Notes: generated by a model not told the origin, from the letters alone. Numbered from the stretch's first letter, positions 34,282 through 47,451 are shown. The stretch is 64,000 nucleotides of DNA from Cornus controversa (GCA_026545225.1 CM048845.1:62042533-62106532), one strand, 5' to 3'. Translations and numbers: made by a program.

Positions 34282-35674
34282 TGTTATCCAAGGATTGACC
34301 CTAGAGGGGGGGTGAATAGGGTCAATGGCAATTAATGACAATTCTTAACAAATTTAAATATCAAGAATAACTCAAAATAAAAGCAATAGTGAAATGAGGA
34401 AAAAATAGATGCACAAGAATTAAAAGAGAGAGTTAGAGAGAATCAAACACAAGTGACGCAAGATGTAGCGTGGTTCGGAATCTCCTACTCCTCGACTCAA
34501 GATCCCTCTTGAGATTTCCTCAAATCCACTAAGGCTTCTCCTTTCGGGTGGAGAGCAAACCTTTACAATAAAGCTTACAAGCTCCTTCCTTCTTTTGTTA
34601 AGTGAAGTCCTTCACCTAGTCTTCTAGGGTTTAAACCAACCCTTTACAATGGATGAGAAGAAGATTGGAGTACAAATAAAATGATTTCTCCCAAGAGTAA
34701 ATGCTCAAATTTTAGCTCACAACTATAGCAATAAATGAATCTCAAGTTTGAAGCTCAAATCTTTGTTTCAAGTTGTTGAAATGAGAAAATGATCATCAAG
34801 ATATGTATGCTTAATGTCACTTGCTCATAAATACAGTTCAAGACTCATATATAACGTCTATTTCAAAAATATGGTTGTTGGAGGTTGTTGGGCAACATTA
34901 AATGCAGTCAACTAGTCGTTTCAGATCTGTTCCTGTAAAGTAAGTCGACTGGTCATTTAGCATAAGTCGACTGATGAGATTTTTCAAAAAAGAAAAAGAG
35001 TTTTGAACCACTATAAGTCGACTAATGAGATTCTATAAGTCGACTAATTTATCTCTCTTAAAATGACTAAAAACATCTGTCAACGTTAGACGAAACTTAG
35101 TCGACTGAGGGAAATTTTCTTAGAAAATTTTTCAAGGCATAAGTCGACTAATGCAATTTCATAAGTCGACTAATCTATCCCTCTGAGAATGTAAAGAACA
35201 TACAGTTTCTATAAGTCGACTGATAGGATTTCATAAGTTGACTGATACATGCTAAACATTAAGAAACAGTGTCTTTGACATCCAAACTAAGTTTAAACCA
35301 ACAAGGACTTAAAAGATATGATTCAATGTGATCAAGTCCTATTCTTTAAAGACCAATGTGAGATGTAAGAAAGATATGCACATGGTCTTAAAACTTGTTT
35401 CAGGAGGATTTGAGCTTCTAGCAAGATATTCAAATAAGCTTTACAAGATTACCTAAATTCTCACCATTTCCTAACTACCCCAAATCTTCTTTGATTGGCA
35501 TGATTCTTCAAGCTTGATGTGCCACCTTCAATTTCATAGGATGAATTCTTTTTGCTCATATCATCTTCAAAGATTTCTCATCATTGTGAGTGCTATCTTG
35601 AAAAGATCATTGTTCTAAGCAATTACTTAAAGAAAATGGTAGTACCTAACACCATTAATGGTTTGTTATCATCA
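34282..35674 (+). repeat. LTR of SIRE-like copia type, apparently isolated
   Basis: It starts TGTTATCCAAGGATTGACC with the CTAGAGGGGGGGTGAATAGG phrase common at the start of SIRE-type LTRs, and ends GTTTGTTATCATCA. Length is about 1.4 kb. No second copy and no matching target duplication are seen. The flanks belong to different fossils (gypsy protease left, copia integrase right), which suggests ectopic recombination or deletion around it. Confidence 0.6.
34918..35240 (+). repeat. Array of ATAAGTCGACTAATG motifs inside the SIRE-like LTR
   Basis: The motif ATAAGTCGACT(A/G)AT, and forms such as TAAGTCGACTGAT, occur about ten times in 320 bases. They are often in pairs separated by a short ATGAGATTTYATAAG-type spacer, with CTCTCTTARAATG blocks between pairs. 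Each contains the palindrome AGTCGACT. Confidence 0.85.
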
Positions 35675-36289
35675 AAATTACAAGATTGCCTTTTGGTTAA
35701 AACCTTTGGGTCAACACTTTGCTTTCCACCAACCATATTCTTAATAAAATACCTCATAAGAAATTAGACAAAACACCTTATGCATTATGGAAAGGTCAAA
35801 AACCTTCCTATAAATACTTAAGAGTGTGGGGTGTCTCGCTAAGATGGTAGTTCCTAATCCTGAGAAAGTTATGATAGGTCCTAGAACTATTGATAATATT
35901 TTCATTGGTTATACCTATAACAGTAGTGCATATAAATTTCTTTTGCATAAATCTGACATTAAAGACGAGCATGTCAATATAATTATTTAGTCTAGAAATG
36001 CAACGTTCTTTGAGAATATGTTTCCTTGTAAGAATACACAAGATAAAAAAATCTCTAAAAAGAAATCATGATACTACTAATAATGGTAGCCAAGAAACTA
36101 TAGATACAAAGTCTGTAGAAAAAGAAAAATAAAGATGAACCTAGACGTTATAAGAGATCTAAAATATCTAAGTCATTTGGTTCTGATTTCATAGCATATT
36201 TATTAGAAAGTGAACCTCAAACCTACAAGTAAGTTGTCTTCTCTAGAAGTTCCTTTTGTGGAAAGAGGCCATTAATAGTAAAATTAATT

Positions 36290-36976
36290 CCATTTTACAA
36301 AACCATACTTAGGAGTTAATGTATCTTCCTCCTGAAAATAAACCACTCAGTTATAAGTGGATTTTTAAAAGGAAGATGAAAGCTGATGGATCAATAGTTA
36401 AGTATAAAATCGCCCGATTGGTAGCTAAAGGTTACAAACAAAAAAAAGGCTTAGCTTACTTTGACACATATTCACCATTGCGATTGCAAGATTGAAAAAT
36501 TTTGAGATACGTCAAATGGATGTTAAAACAGCTTTCTTGAATGGTGAGTTGGATGAGGAAATTTATATAGAACAACCAAAAGGGTCCATAGTTCCAATGC
36601 AAGAGAAGAAAGTGTACATGCTTGTTAAATCTCTTTATGGATTAAAGCAAGCATCTAAACAATGGCATGAGAAATTTGGCAAACTAATGTTTTCAAATGG
36701 ATTTAAAATTAGTGAGTGTGATAAATGTGTTTACATTAAAAGCACTAGAGATGGTATGTCATTGTGTACTTATATGTGGATAATATGTTAATCATGGGTA
36801 GTAATAATGGTATTATTAAAGCTATTAAGAAAATTCTGACCAATAACTTTGATATGAAAGATAGGGGTATTGCTAATATAATCCTAGGAATTAAAATTTC
36901 TATAACATCAGAATGTTTAGTATTATCTCAATCTCATTATATTGAGAAAATAATAGATAAATTCAATAAAAAATGA
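36290..36976 (+). pseudogene. copia reverse transcriptase fossil
   Basis: Shows QMDVKTAFLNGELDEEIYIE, SLYGLKQASKQWHEKF and the YVDNML box (YVDDM-like) followed by MKDRGIANIILGIKI. These are RVT_2 signatures of Tork/TAR-type copia elements. It is in more than one frame and not functional. Confidence 0.9.
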
Positions 36977-37423
36977 CAGGAGTATATCCAAAATTCTTAT
37001 GGATTTTAATCTTCATCTATCAAAGAATGATGGTCTAAGCATATCACAGCTAGAACATTCTCGAATCATAAGCAATCTAATGTATGTGATGAACTGCACA
37101 TAACCTGATATAGCACACTTAGTTAATAGACTAAGTAGGTATACGAGTAATCTAGGAAAAGATCACTGGACAAGTAGGGCAGTAAGATATTTGAGATACA
37201 CTTTGAATTTTGGATTACATTACACAAAGTACCCAACTGTACTTGAGGGATATAGTGATGCTAACTGGATCTCAGATACGAAAGACTCAAACTCCACGAG
37301 TGAATACATTTTTGGAATCTGAATTTATTATTTTGGATAAAGTAAGTGACGAAACAAAGTGACTTCATAACTTCTTAGAGGATATTCCAAATATACTAAA
37401 ACCTAGGTCTGCGATTTGTATAC

Positions 37424-39938
37424 TGTCACACCCCGGAATCCAAGCACCAAAAATCCCTATCTCTGGGCCTGAATTCTGAGTGTGATCCATTTATTAGTTC
37501 CTAACGAACAATCCATAATCTCATTAAAGCGAAAGTAAAATCATACATATATCTATGGTGTATATGTATATAGATCACAAGTCATATCAATGGATCCCAC
37601 CACTTGGGTTATATACACAATGATCTTATATTCAATTATGAAAGAACTATGCCCTTCACAGACCAGTTTTGGTCTACTGAAGAATTCAGCAATCAACTAA
37701 TGGCCTTTGAACTTCTTCAGCCGACTGATCATTTCATCGGTCGGCTGAGGTTCTCGTTTCGGTTGGCTGAAGGTCCTCTTTAGCTAGTCGAAATGATGTT
37801 TCAATTGAACCCAATTTTTTCTAACTCACTGGAATGCAATTACAAATCAGTCGGTCAGCTAACAGGGTCCATCAGGCAGTCGATGGCACCCAAAACCTGA
37901 TACTTCTCTATTTCAATCTCCCAAAAGCCCATATGGACATCCCAATTCAATTATAGACCAAAAATCATCATTTTTCACATTCTAAAATCATTCATTCACC
38001 AACAAAAGAGCATAACAAATCCTTATACATTTATCCATCATTAATACATACATCCTTAAGGGCCAAATATGCATATCCAACTATAAAACACTTGTTCTTT
38101 ATCTCATATTCAAATTACAAAACCTCAATAAATTTCCAAACATGGCATATGCAAATATAACATACATAATCTCGAATGAGAAACTGAGTGCTTTGATCAT
38201 AGCATCTCTAAGCTCCATCGATCACCGGTGTCTTATCTGTAAAAATGTTTGGGGGAAGAGGGTGAATGCCAACATGCCCAACAGAAATACCCAAACCAAC
38301 TTATACATCGACTGACGCAACGTACTTGAAATGCAATTATGACATTCCTATATACTACGTGGTATGCTTTCAATGCTCGTGTCCATAGATCTCAATTCAA
38401 TACGTGAATGAATCATATGATCAATAATACCTAATTAATGAAAAGCCATACAAGTATTAACATGAATATCACAATTCAATAGCAATACTTAAACACCAAG
38501 TCACATAAATTTCAAAATCAAACAAAAGTGAGAGTATTCATAAATCCGTAGGTCAAGTGCTAATCAAGCCGATTACCCAAATATTCTACTTTACGAGTAG
38601 CCAATCCGAAGGTCTAGACAAAATTCATATTCTACTTTACGAGATACTAACCCGAAGGTCTAGACAAAACCTCTATGGCCAAGTTTCGGGCCCTTCTTAC
38701 TTTTTCGACCTCTTCCCAAAATCAACAACCAATTACATAGGTTTCAAGTATGACACACAAATAATTTCAAATGTATCATACATTTCCAAATGCATCATAA
38801 GTCACTTAATTTCATGCTAAAACATGTCATTTTCATGCATATAACAATGCAATATCAATTTTCTCACAAGACATTCACAAAATGTGATTTTATAAAAAGA
38901 GAACATTCTCATGCATTTTATCATGTGACATGCAATATGTATACATCCAACTTCTATCACCATAGATAATTCTAATGAACTACATGCATCCTTAGGTTAG
39001 CATATACAACATGTATGCATGATGCACGTGTATAATCACATTAACACATGATTAAACATATTTTTAATCAATGTACTCATCAAGGTGTATACAATGTCAA
39101 TGTGCATCAACATCATCATAATTATCATGTGAAAACTCAATTAGCATATAGAAGCATAAGAAAAGATGCAAGACTCCGAATTATCACTTTCTAGTACTTC
39201 TAAATATGCTAAACAATTCAAAATCAACATCAATTCTTAAGGAATCAATGATAAGGCGGAAAGAACACCCCTACCTCAATTCCAAGCTTTGTGTTCAAAA
39301 AGTCTCAAATCTTCAAAATTTGAATTTCGAATAGTAGAAGTGTAGATCGTATCAAGGAGAATAACTTTCTCTTCTTGAGTTATTCCCAAATCTAAACCCT
39401 AGTTTCACCCACATTTTCAAACTTCACTAAATCGAACTTCGAACTGATCAAATCGAAGAGAATGATGAGGAGAACAAACTTTTCTCTTAGAATAATCTTC
39501 AAATCTCACCTTAAGTGTCTCAAAATCTAGAAAAAAGTTGGGATGAAATTATAGTGAGAGAGAGATAAGAGAAAATCTGATTTTTGTGATGAAATAAATG
39601 TCATAAATCTATTTATATTTAAAACCTTTGCAACTAAGTCCATCTCTTTCTCTTAATTTACTCATTTTTACTATTACCTCTCTACTAATCACATATTAAC
39701 ATTTCTTTCTCCCAACTTATCTTTTAGACCTCTCAATTTTTCATATACGCCCTTATATAAATTTTCAAAACTCATAAAAGTCCTCCGAGTCATCCGGCTC
39801 ATCCCAGGGCCCACACCATATCCAAAAATTCCTAAAAAGTCTCATAACTCACAAAACACATATTTAAACCAATTTTCCATGCTTTATCATAATTAAATAT
39901 AGTTAACTGTAATTAAAAATAAAATTCAAGGCTTTACA
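37424..39938 (-). mobile_element. Solo LTR, Tekay/Del-like, 2515 bp, TSD TATAC
   Basis: The block interrupts the copia RNase H fossil, which resumes on the far side (DSQSAIE-type sequence near 39950). It is flanked by an identical TATAC at 37419-37423 and 39939-39943. Read on the minus strand it begins TGTAAAGCC and ends CCGGGGTGTGACA, the same end type as the solo LTR at 29053-32120 but in the opposite orientation. There is no internal region, so it is a solo LTR left by LTR-LTR recombination. It holds a TCGGCTGA-rich segment (37720-37870). Confidence 0.9.
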
Positions 39939-40454
39939 TATACACTATGATAGTCAATCAGCGATTGAAAGGGCACAGATTAACATATATATTGGTAAGT
40001 CTCGGCATATACAAATGAGACATAATATCGTTAAGCAATTTCTCTTAAGTGGAATGATTTTCATTGAGTTTGTGAAGTCCATGGACAATATAGCAAATCT
40101 TTTTACAAAATGTTTACCAAGGGAGCAATATTATAAGTCATCGAGGGAAATGGACTTAAAGCCTATATCTAATAAGTCACCTTAATAAAAACCCTATCTA
40201 GTTGACTAGAAATTCCAAGATCTAGATTCAAAGGGACAACTGCAATTTTGAGTGGCTCATCAATAGCCCTAGGGAGATGTATATTTTCTACCCATTTTTA
40301 TGATCGATGACGCAGTCCTGCCTGTAATGTGAATTAGGTTAAGCAATATTTTTAGTGATTTCTATATCTTGAAAATCAAGTGGGGTATGGCAGGATGCTC
40401 TGAGAATCACCTATATAAGTGTGAAGTAGGCCGCTTCTATGGGAATGAAAGGCT

Positions 40455-40657
40455 AAGTTATCTATAGCACTTATGAAAACCACGATTTGTTTAGGGCTGA
40501 AGTGAACAGAATCGAAAAATCCAACTATGTGCGGAAAGATATTATTGTGTACATTAAGTTCTCTATAGCACTCATGAAAATCAAGATTTATTCAGGGCTA
40601 AAATGAACACAATCGAAAAAACCAACTATGTGGAATAAAATATTGTGTGTATACTAT
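40455..40657 (+). repeat. 101-bp tandem duplication in the copia 3' region
   Basis: TCTATAGCACTYATGAAAA, GATTTRTTYAGGGCT and CCAACTATGTG occur twice with a spacing of about 101 bases (40455 and 40556). It lies in the non-coding part between RNase H and the 3' LTR. Confidence 0.85.
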
Positions 40658-40844
40658 TATCTGGTTTTACACAAACGGCTAAATAGATTAAGACATCGAG
40701 TCACTAATTAGCTAACTAAATCCGATAGTATTACATTAGAGAATATTAAAGGCCAAAAGTTATTTATCCCGATACAATAACTTTTCAACTATACTCTCTT
40801 AAGTGCCTATGGAGTCTTTTTTGCACACTACAACAAATTAAGTG

Positions 40845-41495
40845 TTTTGCGACAAATTTTTTAGCGACAAAAGAAATTTGTGGCAACAAAGATGTTTTTT
40901 GCGACAAAAATAAAACTTGTCGCCTATTCATATTATAAGCAACAAAAACTAATTTTGTCACAAAAACTTGTCACAAAAACCCATCCCGCCATTTTCCCCT
41001 TCCCGCCATATGGCAGGAAAAGGATATAGCGACAAAATATAAATACTGACAAAAATATTTGTCGCTAGTAATTCTATTTTAGCGACAAATCCATTCTTGT
41101 CACTTTAAATTCAATTTTAGTGACAAATACGCTTTTGTCACCGTTTGATGGAATTTAGCGACAAATTATTTGTCGCTATATATTAGCTTTTAGAGACAAA
41201 TATTGTTTGGTCGCGAAATACTTGATTCCAGCGACAAAAAATCTTTATCGCCAATTAATGGATTCTAGTGACAAAATATTTGTCACTAGTTACTAGCGTT
41301 TAGTGACAAGAGTATATTTGTCACAAAATACTTGATTCAAGCGACAAAATGTCTTTGTCACCATTGATTGATTCTAGTGACAAATAAGATGTCGCTAATT
41401 GCTAACGTTTAGCGACAAACAAATTTTTGTCGCAAAATGCTAATTCTAGCAACAAAACCCCTATGTCGCCATTGACGGATTTTAGTAACAACTAA
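40845..41495. repeat. Left subterminal GCGACAAA array of the CACTA element
   Basis: Well over a dozen GCGACAAA / TTTGTCGC motifs occur in both orientations, many in pairs that could fold, with decayed forms such as GTGACAAA. In CACTA elements such arrays are binding sites for the element's regulatory protein. Confidence 0.9.
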
Positions 41496-43840
41496 TTTGT
41501 GTAATTACATATATGGAGATGAAATAGTAATTGACATGCACATACACTTGGAATAGAAAATATATTAATTAGTATCTTTTAGTACATAATACACATTTTT
41601 CATCTTAATTATTAATTTGTCAAAGAATTACGTACAAAGTTAATTAAAATTTGATCCCACAACCATTTAATAATAGAAATATGCATCTTTAATCGAAGGT
41701 CGAACCAGAGACAAAGGGTTATGGGGGCCACTCCATTGGTGGGCCCCATGCCACCCTTATTTCTGGTTAATCATTATTATTAAGATCAAGGTTTTAAAGT
41801 ACGTAGAATGTTGAGGGTTCAAGTCTCCATAGGAGTAAAGTTGGTGCTAGTTTATTGTAAGGTAAAAGTAAAAAATACTAACGTGTGTTACCTCAAATGG
41901 CAGCTCACCTCCCCAAAGGGGAGGCTTAGTGTTCAAGCCCTTCAAGGGACGTTGATATTATGAGTGTGCGTGAATTACTTTGAACTTTCATAAAAAATAA
42001 AAAATTATTAATTGATAAGAAGTACGTGTTGTCAAAATACTTATATGTACATCTATGGCAATAGGGTACGTGTGATTTGGTAATAAACCAATTCAACCAT
42101 TGTTAATAAATATAGTGATTTTGTTTTAGAATATATCCATAAATACTTATTAGAGATGTCAACGAGACGGGTTTGAGACAGGCCACCCCAGCCCTTTCCC
42201 AAACCCATGCCATGCAGAAAAATATTTTTTTAAACCCGCCCTGCCCATTTTCACATCAGAGTCGGGACAGGTTCGAGGCAACCCGATATACATAATTTAA
42301 AGAAAAACATGCAATTAAAACTTAAAAATTTTAAGATAATTTTTGTAATTTTTTTTAGTATAGGCATGAATTTAACAATCATAAGAACAAAAATGTTCCA
42401 AGAATTTAACATTATCATAAGAAATATAGGAAAAAAAATTATAGATAAAAAATTAATATTTATTTACATATTTATTATTAATCAAGGCGGGTTTGGGGCT
42501 TGGTTGGTTTTAAACTCGATCTATTCCCAAACCCGCCCCTAACTCTATTATGATTGATGATCCCAAAGTAGTCCTCATTAGAGGCGGCTTAAATTGACAT
42601 CCCTACTCCTGATTTAAGCTACTTAATTATCAACTTACTCAAATTAATATGAGTTAATTTTAATAGGAATTACTTCAAGTGAGAATAATTTAAGTTAATT
42701 AGAAGTTAAAATATAGTACGTTTTGTTGTTTGAGTAATAAGTATATGTATTGCACAGATAAGAATTTCATTAAATTAAAGAAATCTATTTATTTATGTAT
42801 ATCGGGGTTTAGGGCTCCCTGATATACATAGTTTTAAAGAAAAAACAATTCAAACTTAAAAAAAATTAAGATAAATTTTGTAATTTTTTAGTATGGTCAA
42901 GTATTTAACAATCATAATAACAAAAATGTTGTTAAAATTTAAAATTATAATAAGATATAAAGGAAAAATGAAAATTTATATAGCTAATAAAATAATGTTT
43001 ATTTATATATTTATTATTAATTTGGTCAGGTTCAGGCCTGGTAGGTTTTAAACTCTATTCCTAAATTCGCGCCTGACCCTTTTAGGATGATCCCAAACCC
43101 GTCCCAATGGAGGTGGGGCAGGGCATAGCAGGTTAAATTTACATCCCTACTACTGATTTAAGTTATTTATCAACATACTTGAATTAATATTAGTTGATTT
43201 TAATAAGAGTTACTTCAAGTGATAATTATTTGAAGTTAGAATTAAAAGTTAAAATATAATTTTGTTGCTTGATCTATAAGTATATGTATTGTACACATAA
43301 AAATTTTATGTAATTAGAAAAAATCTATTTATTTAAATTTACTAGTATCTAGATTAGTCAATTGAAAATCTATCTATGAATTAACTAATCTAAGAGCACA
43401 CTCTCATTGGCGCTAATTATAATTGTTTGTGGTTGTATAATATATAACTAATGTGTACCAAGGACTTAGAAAATTATACTTATTACACTATTTCTTTTTG
43501 CCAATTCAACAAATTGAATTATTTATTGCTTCAATTAGAGATGATTTTTTTTATAGGAATCACTTTAGATGAGGTTTTTCTAGTGTTATATATAGATTTA
43601 GACTAAAAAATGTATTTCATTGTTTGCTCTACAATTATATAATAGATATATAAATTGATGAGGTTTTTCTAATGGAATGGATTTAGAATTTAAATATTCT
43701 AATTTGTGATTTCTTTACAATTATAATATAGATATATAAATTTATTTAGGCGCCACAATAAATTAATTAGCGAAATTTACCGCCCCAAAAAAAGATTTGC
43801 CGCGCTCCTAATTAGGGATTACTCTCAAAGGCGGTTCTTT
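41496..43840. other. Non-coding interior of the CACTA element
   Basis: Between the left array and the presumed gene leader there is AT-rich DNA with no coding sequence. It includes a GGCCACTCCATTGGTGGGCC hairpin (41728-41750) and the duplicated ACCCGCC-rich block described separately. Confidence 0.6.
42270..43335 (+). repeat. 536-bp tandem duplication inside the CACTA element
   Basis: Unit 1 (about 42270-42805) and unit 2 (about 42806-43335) share in order GATATACATA, TTAACAATCATAA, GTTTTAAACTC, GACATCCCTACT-like, TGATTTAAG, TTACTTCAAGTG, AAGTATATGTATTG and AATCTATTTATTTA. The part with GACGGGTTTG and AACCCGCCC resembles a small hAT-type repeat (AGATGTCAACGAG ... TTGACATCCCTA), so a MITE plus its flank was duplicated. 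Confidence 0.85.
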
Positions 43841-45785
43841 CCCTCTCTCACACATCACACACAAAGAGGATCAATCAGAGAGGCGATTTTGGGGCAAGTC
43901 AAGCACAAATAATTTCAATTGAGTTGAATCTTCATTACAAGGTTGGTATTCCAAAATATTTCTATTTTTTTTAAAGTTCTGCATATATAGGGTTTCAGTC
44001 TCCTAAAAAAATTATACCTCATGATATCACTGATGTGCAAGATCAATCCTACTAACTGTTGAACAAACATTGAATTTGTGCAAACAATAAATAATATTGA
44101 GAAAGGAACTGCATAGTTTTGTGTTAATTTTTATTGTTTTTGTTAGACTTTCAACATAATATCCTTATTGGTTTAGACCTAAGTATATGATGAATGGCCC
44201 AAAACTGGATTTAATTAGTATATTTCTCTATCTATCTATCTATCTATCTATGACTAATTGGGTTTGTTGTAATTATTCTTACCAATAACTTCTTCTAGTT
44301 TTTGTAAGATTGGCTGTAATTGTTTAGGTCTAGGAATGTACCTTGTAGGCAGGACAAAGACATGCTTTTTCACATAATTTTTCATAACTAAAAAAATTTG
44401 TAAGTGGTCTAATTTTCTCAGATGTCCCTGATGCTATATCTTAAAATTTGAACCTATGATTTAAAACAATTGATTGTACCTTTTAAAATCGCATGTGGTA
44501 CATACTCTGTACACTGTCCGTGCTGTGTGAGAGAAGGTTTGGAAACCATGTAATGTTACATGTCCTGTTATTCATCTTAGATTGGTGAAGAATACAAGTG
44601 AGGGTTATAAATCTTCTTTAAGTTGTTTCTAGTACTGATGAAACTAAAAAAGGATATAAAAACATCTCAGTAAATTGAAAAAAAATTAAAGTTTAATCTC
44701 ATTAAAATCTAAATTTTTTATCAATATAGATTGAAGAAGCTTAACAAAACATGAAAGTTTAATCTCCTAAAATGAAAAGCATTAATAAATTAATAAGATT
44801 TTGCATCAGCTGGATCTTTTTATCTTTTGATTAACATTAGATCTTGCCAGGGTTGGTGTTTGATATGATGTTCCCTGTATGTTGTTCATATTGACACATC
44901 AGTACAGTAGCCCTCATAGGTTGATGCCATTACACAGGAACAGTTAGGCATGAGCATCCAAGTCACTAAGTTATACCGGTAGAAAGTGTATTATAAAAGA
45001 CAAACTATTGAGTCAATCTTCCTTTGCTGTTAAATTAATGGTCAGGTTGTTGAAGGTTGTAGAATCAAGATTTTTGTGTATGAGGTTTTGATCTTTTCAG
45101 GTTACCATTTCAAAATAAAATTTTAAATTAAGGGCTCATGACTGGAAGAATTTAAGCAAGATGTATACATTTAGCTTTGCCCCCATCAATTAGAAACATA
45201 TAGGCCAGATGCATAATACTAGGTTCCCCGAGAAAATATTTCTGGATCCACCCTTAGACAACTTACAAAAGGGTCACTAGAACAATATAATTGAAATCAA
45301 GAGATTCAAGAATTTACTTGTCTTAAAATTAACTAACCATCTTGTCCACCAAAATTTTCTCAGGAAACCATACTTATCCCGAACGATGGGGTGATGAGAC
45401 AGGTAATTGTGTCAAATAAGATGTTTTCTATGAGTTAGAATATATAAATTCTAGCACATCTGAAATTTTGTTAGGACATTAATCTTATAAAATATGCCCT
45501 TCAAACCATTGGCTAGGGCAAGGACAATTGCAATTATCCTCCGGTCTTTATATAATAATTGTCAAAAATCAGTAACTTGCACTATTTAATAGAGCTCATG
45601 ATAAGAAATAAAGTCACTAACCAATTGTATAATCCTCTCCTTGACCCTCTCCATAAATACTTCCACAAATGGTCATTTCTATTCTAGACAACCAATACTC
45701 AAACTTGTTTTTGTCTAACCCAATCCTTGATAAGATTTAGTTAAGTGGCTCTTGGAAAGATTAGAAAATAATATATTTTATCCAG
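43780..45785 (+). promoter_or_regulatory. Presumed leader and 5' intron of the CACTA gene
   Basis: A GC-richer stretch (43780-43940, CTCTCTCACACATCACACACA) ends in ACAAG|GTTGGT, a possible donor. A long AT-rich segment follows and ends at the acceptor TTTATCCAG before the first coding exon. A TCTA microsatellite lies at 44226-44251. The promoter role is inferred from position only. Confidence 0.35.
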
Positions 45786-47451
45786 GATAAGTATGAAGTA
45801 GACATGAATGCTACTAACGTTCGAATTGGACTTGATAAATGGCTAGCAAAGGCCTTTCGAACACATAAGTTTCACATGCACAAACACTTTAAATCATTTG
45901 AGAATAATGTAGAGGAAGCACGAAGACATCCTTATGACAATGTTAGAATGGAGGATTGGCATGTCATATGTGATAATTTCATGGATCCAGCTTTTAAGGT
46001 GTGAAATTTTTTCAGTTATGTTGTGGTTTTTGATACTTAGACTATTAAATAACAATTCATTGAATTGGAATGCAGGAAATAAGCAGAATTAATATTGGAA
46101 ATAGGTCAAAGAATTTGACTAATCATTGCGGTGGCTCGAAGCCTTTTGTCACAATCCGATATGAGATGGTTTGTTTTTTTACATGCATTTAACTTTTATT
46201 AAATTTAGTTATTTAATTGATTGCTTTCTTCCTCGAATTAAGTTAGGTTTTACTTTTAATTTTTAATTATTTTATTTCTTTTAATTTTTTTTTAATTTAG
46301 TTATTTTACTTCCTTCTTTTACTTTTTTTTTCTTTTAGTTTCTCCTTACGAAAAGTTTGGTTTTACTGCTACTGATTTTAGCTCAACTTCCTCTCGGATC
46401 ATGAAATTGGTTGTAAGAATTATATATTTTTTTCTTTTGTGTTCTAGGCTTGTGGTAGCAATTCCTGATACAAGTATTTGTCTATATGTTCTCAAATTGC
46501 TAATCTGAAGATTAGTAGGTGGTGTTCTTGTTTAGTTTCATGATCTTTAGCCCCTGCTATGCTTTTGCTTGGGTTCTTTTCATGTTTAGTTTCATGATAT
46601 TTTAGTTTGTTAAGGTCACATTTTTTTCCCTCTAACGACATAAAAAAGAATACTTCTAGCAAGCATATCAGCAGATTTCATGACACCACTATGAAGTCCG
46701 ATATTTCTCTCTTGCCAAACACCCTAAATAACCACTGAAAAAAGCATCATAGAAACCTTATAAGCATGATTTTTCTGCTAGAAACACTTGTAGAATACAA
46801 ATTACTTTAAGATCTTAGGCTTGTTTTTTATTATTATTATTATATATGTTATTTCATCGTCGCTTATATCTTTTATTTTTTGTTAAATGTAATAGCGAGA
46901 CCCAGAAACTCAGGAGGAGCCCGACATGGTGATCTTTTATGAGCATACACATTGCAGAAAGAATGGAACATGGGTCGCACCACAATATGAAAAGCTCCAC
47001 GTATGTTATGGAATAATTAATAGGTTTTAGTTGCACAGTTTTTTTTATATATAATTCTTCCAACACTTTATACTTGCAGAGGGATATGATTCAGCTGCTC
47101 GAGAGTTAGCCTTCTGATGAGGCATCCCCATCGGGATCTACACATTCAATCCGGAATCAAGTTTTCCATAATATAGTTGGTCGTAGGTCAGGATATGTTA
47201 ATGGGCTTGGTCATGGTGAGATGCCCCCCGCATTGTCACATTGTAGCTAGACAGATATTATCGAGGCTAGACAGAGGTCTACACAACTAGAGGAGCAATT
47301 ATGAGAGCAATCTTAGAATCACCAAGTAGAGATGGAGGATCAACATGGTTTGATTACTTCTTTGTAGTCTCAGATTGCCAATCTATCCTCAGTGGTGCAG
47401 CAGTTTTTGGGAGCACAAAACTCTTCTATAGGTGCTACTCGTCCCACTTAG
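45786..47451 (+). pseudogene. Transposase_24 (Ptta/En/Spm) gene of the CACTA element
   Basis: Four phase-0 exons are supported: 45786-45998, 46076-46168, 46896-47000 and 47080-47451. Translation shows EEARRHPYDNVRMEDWHVIC, NRSKNLTNHCGGSKPF, RDPETQEEPDMVIFYEHTH and, after VGRRSGYVNGLGHG, a glutamine/glutamate-rich helix. This is the domain order of plant Transposase_24 proteins, thought to bind element ends. The last exon has five in-frame stops (47107 TAG, 47248 TAG, 47302 TGA, 47314 TAG, 47365 TAG) before the natural stop at 47449-47451. All intron borders are GT-AG. An upstream first exon may exist but I cannot identify it. Confidence 0.85.

Noticed and set aside
41880-41990. SINE-like sequence with GTTCAAGCC and GGTTCAAGTC B-box-like motifs inside the CACTA element
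   Set aside because: No convincing A box at the right spacing, no A-tail and no target duplication.
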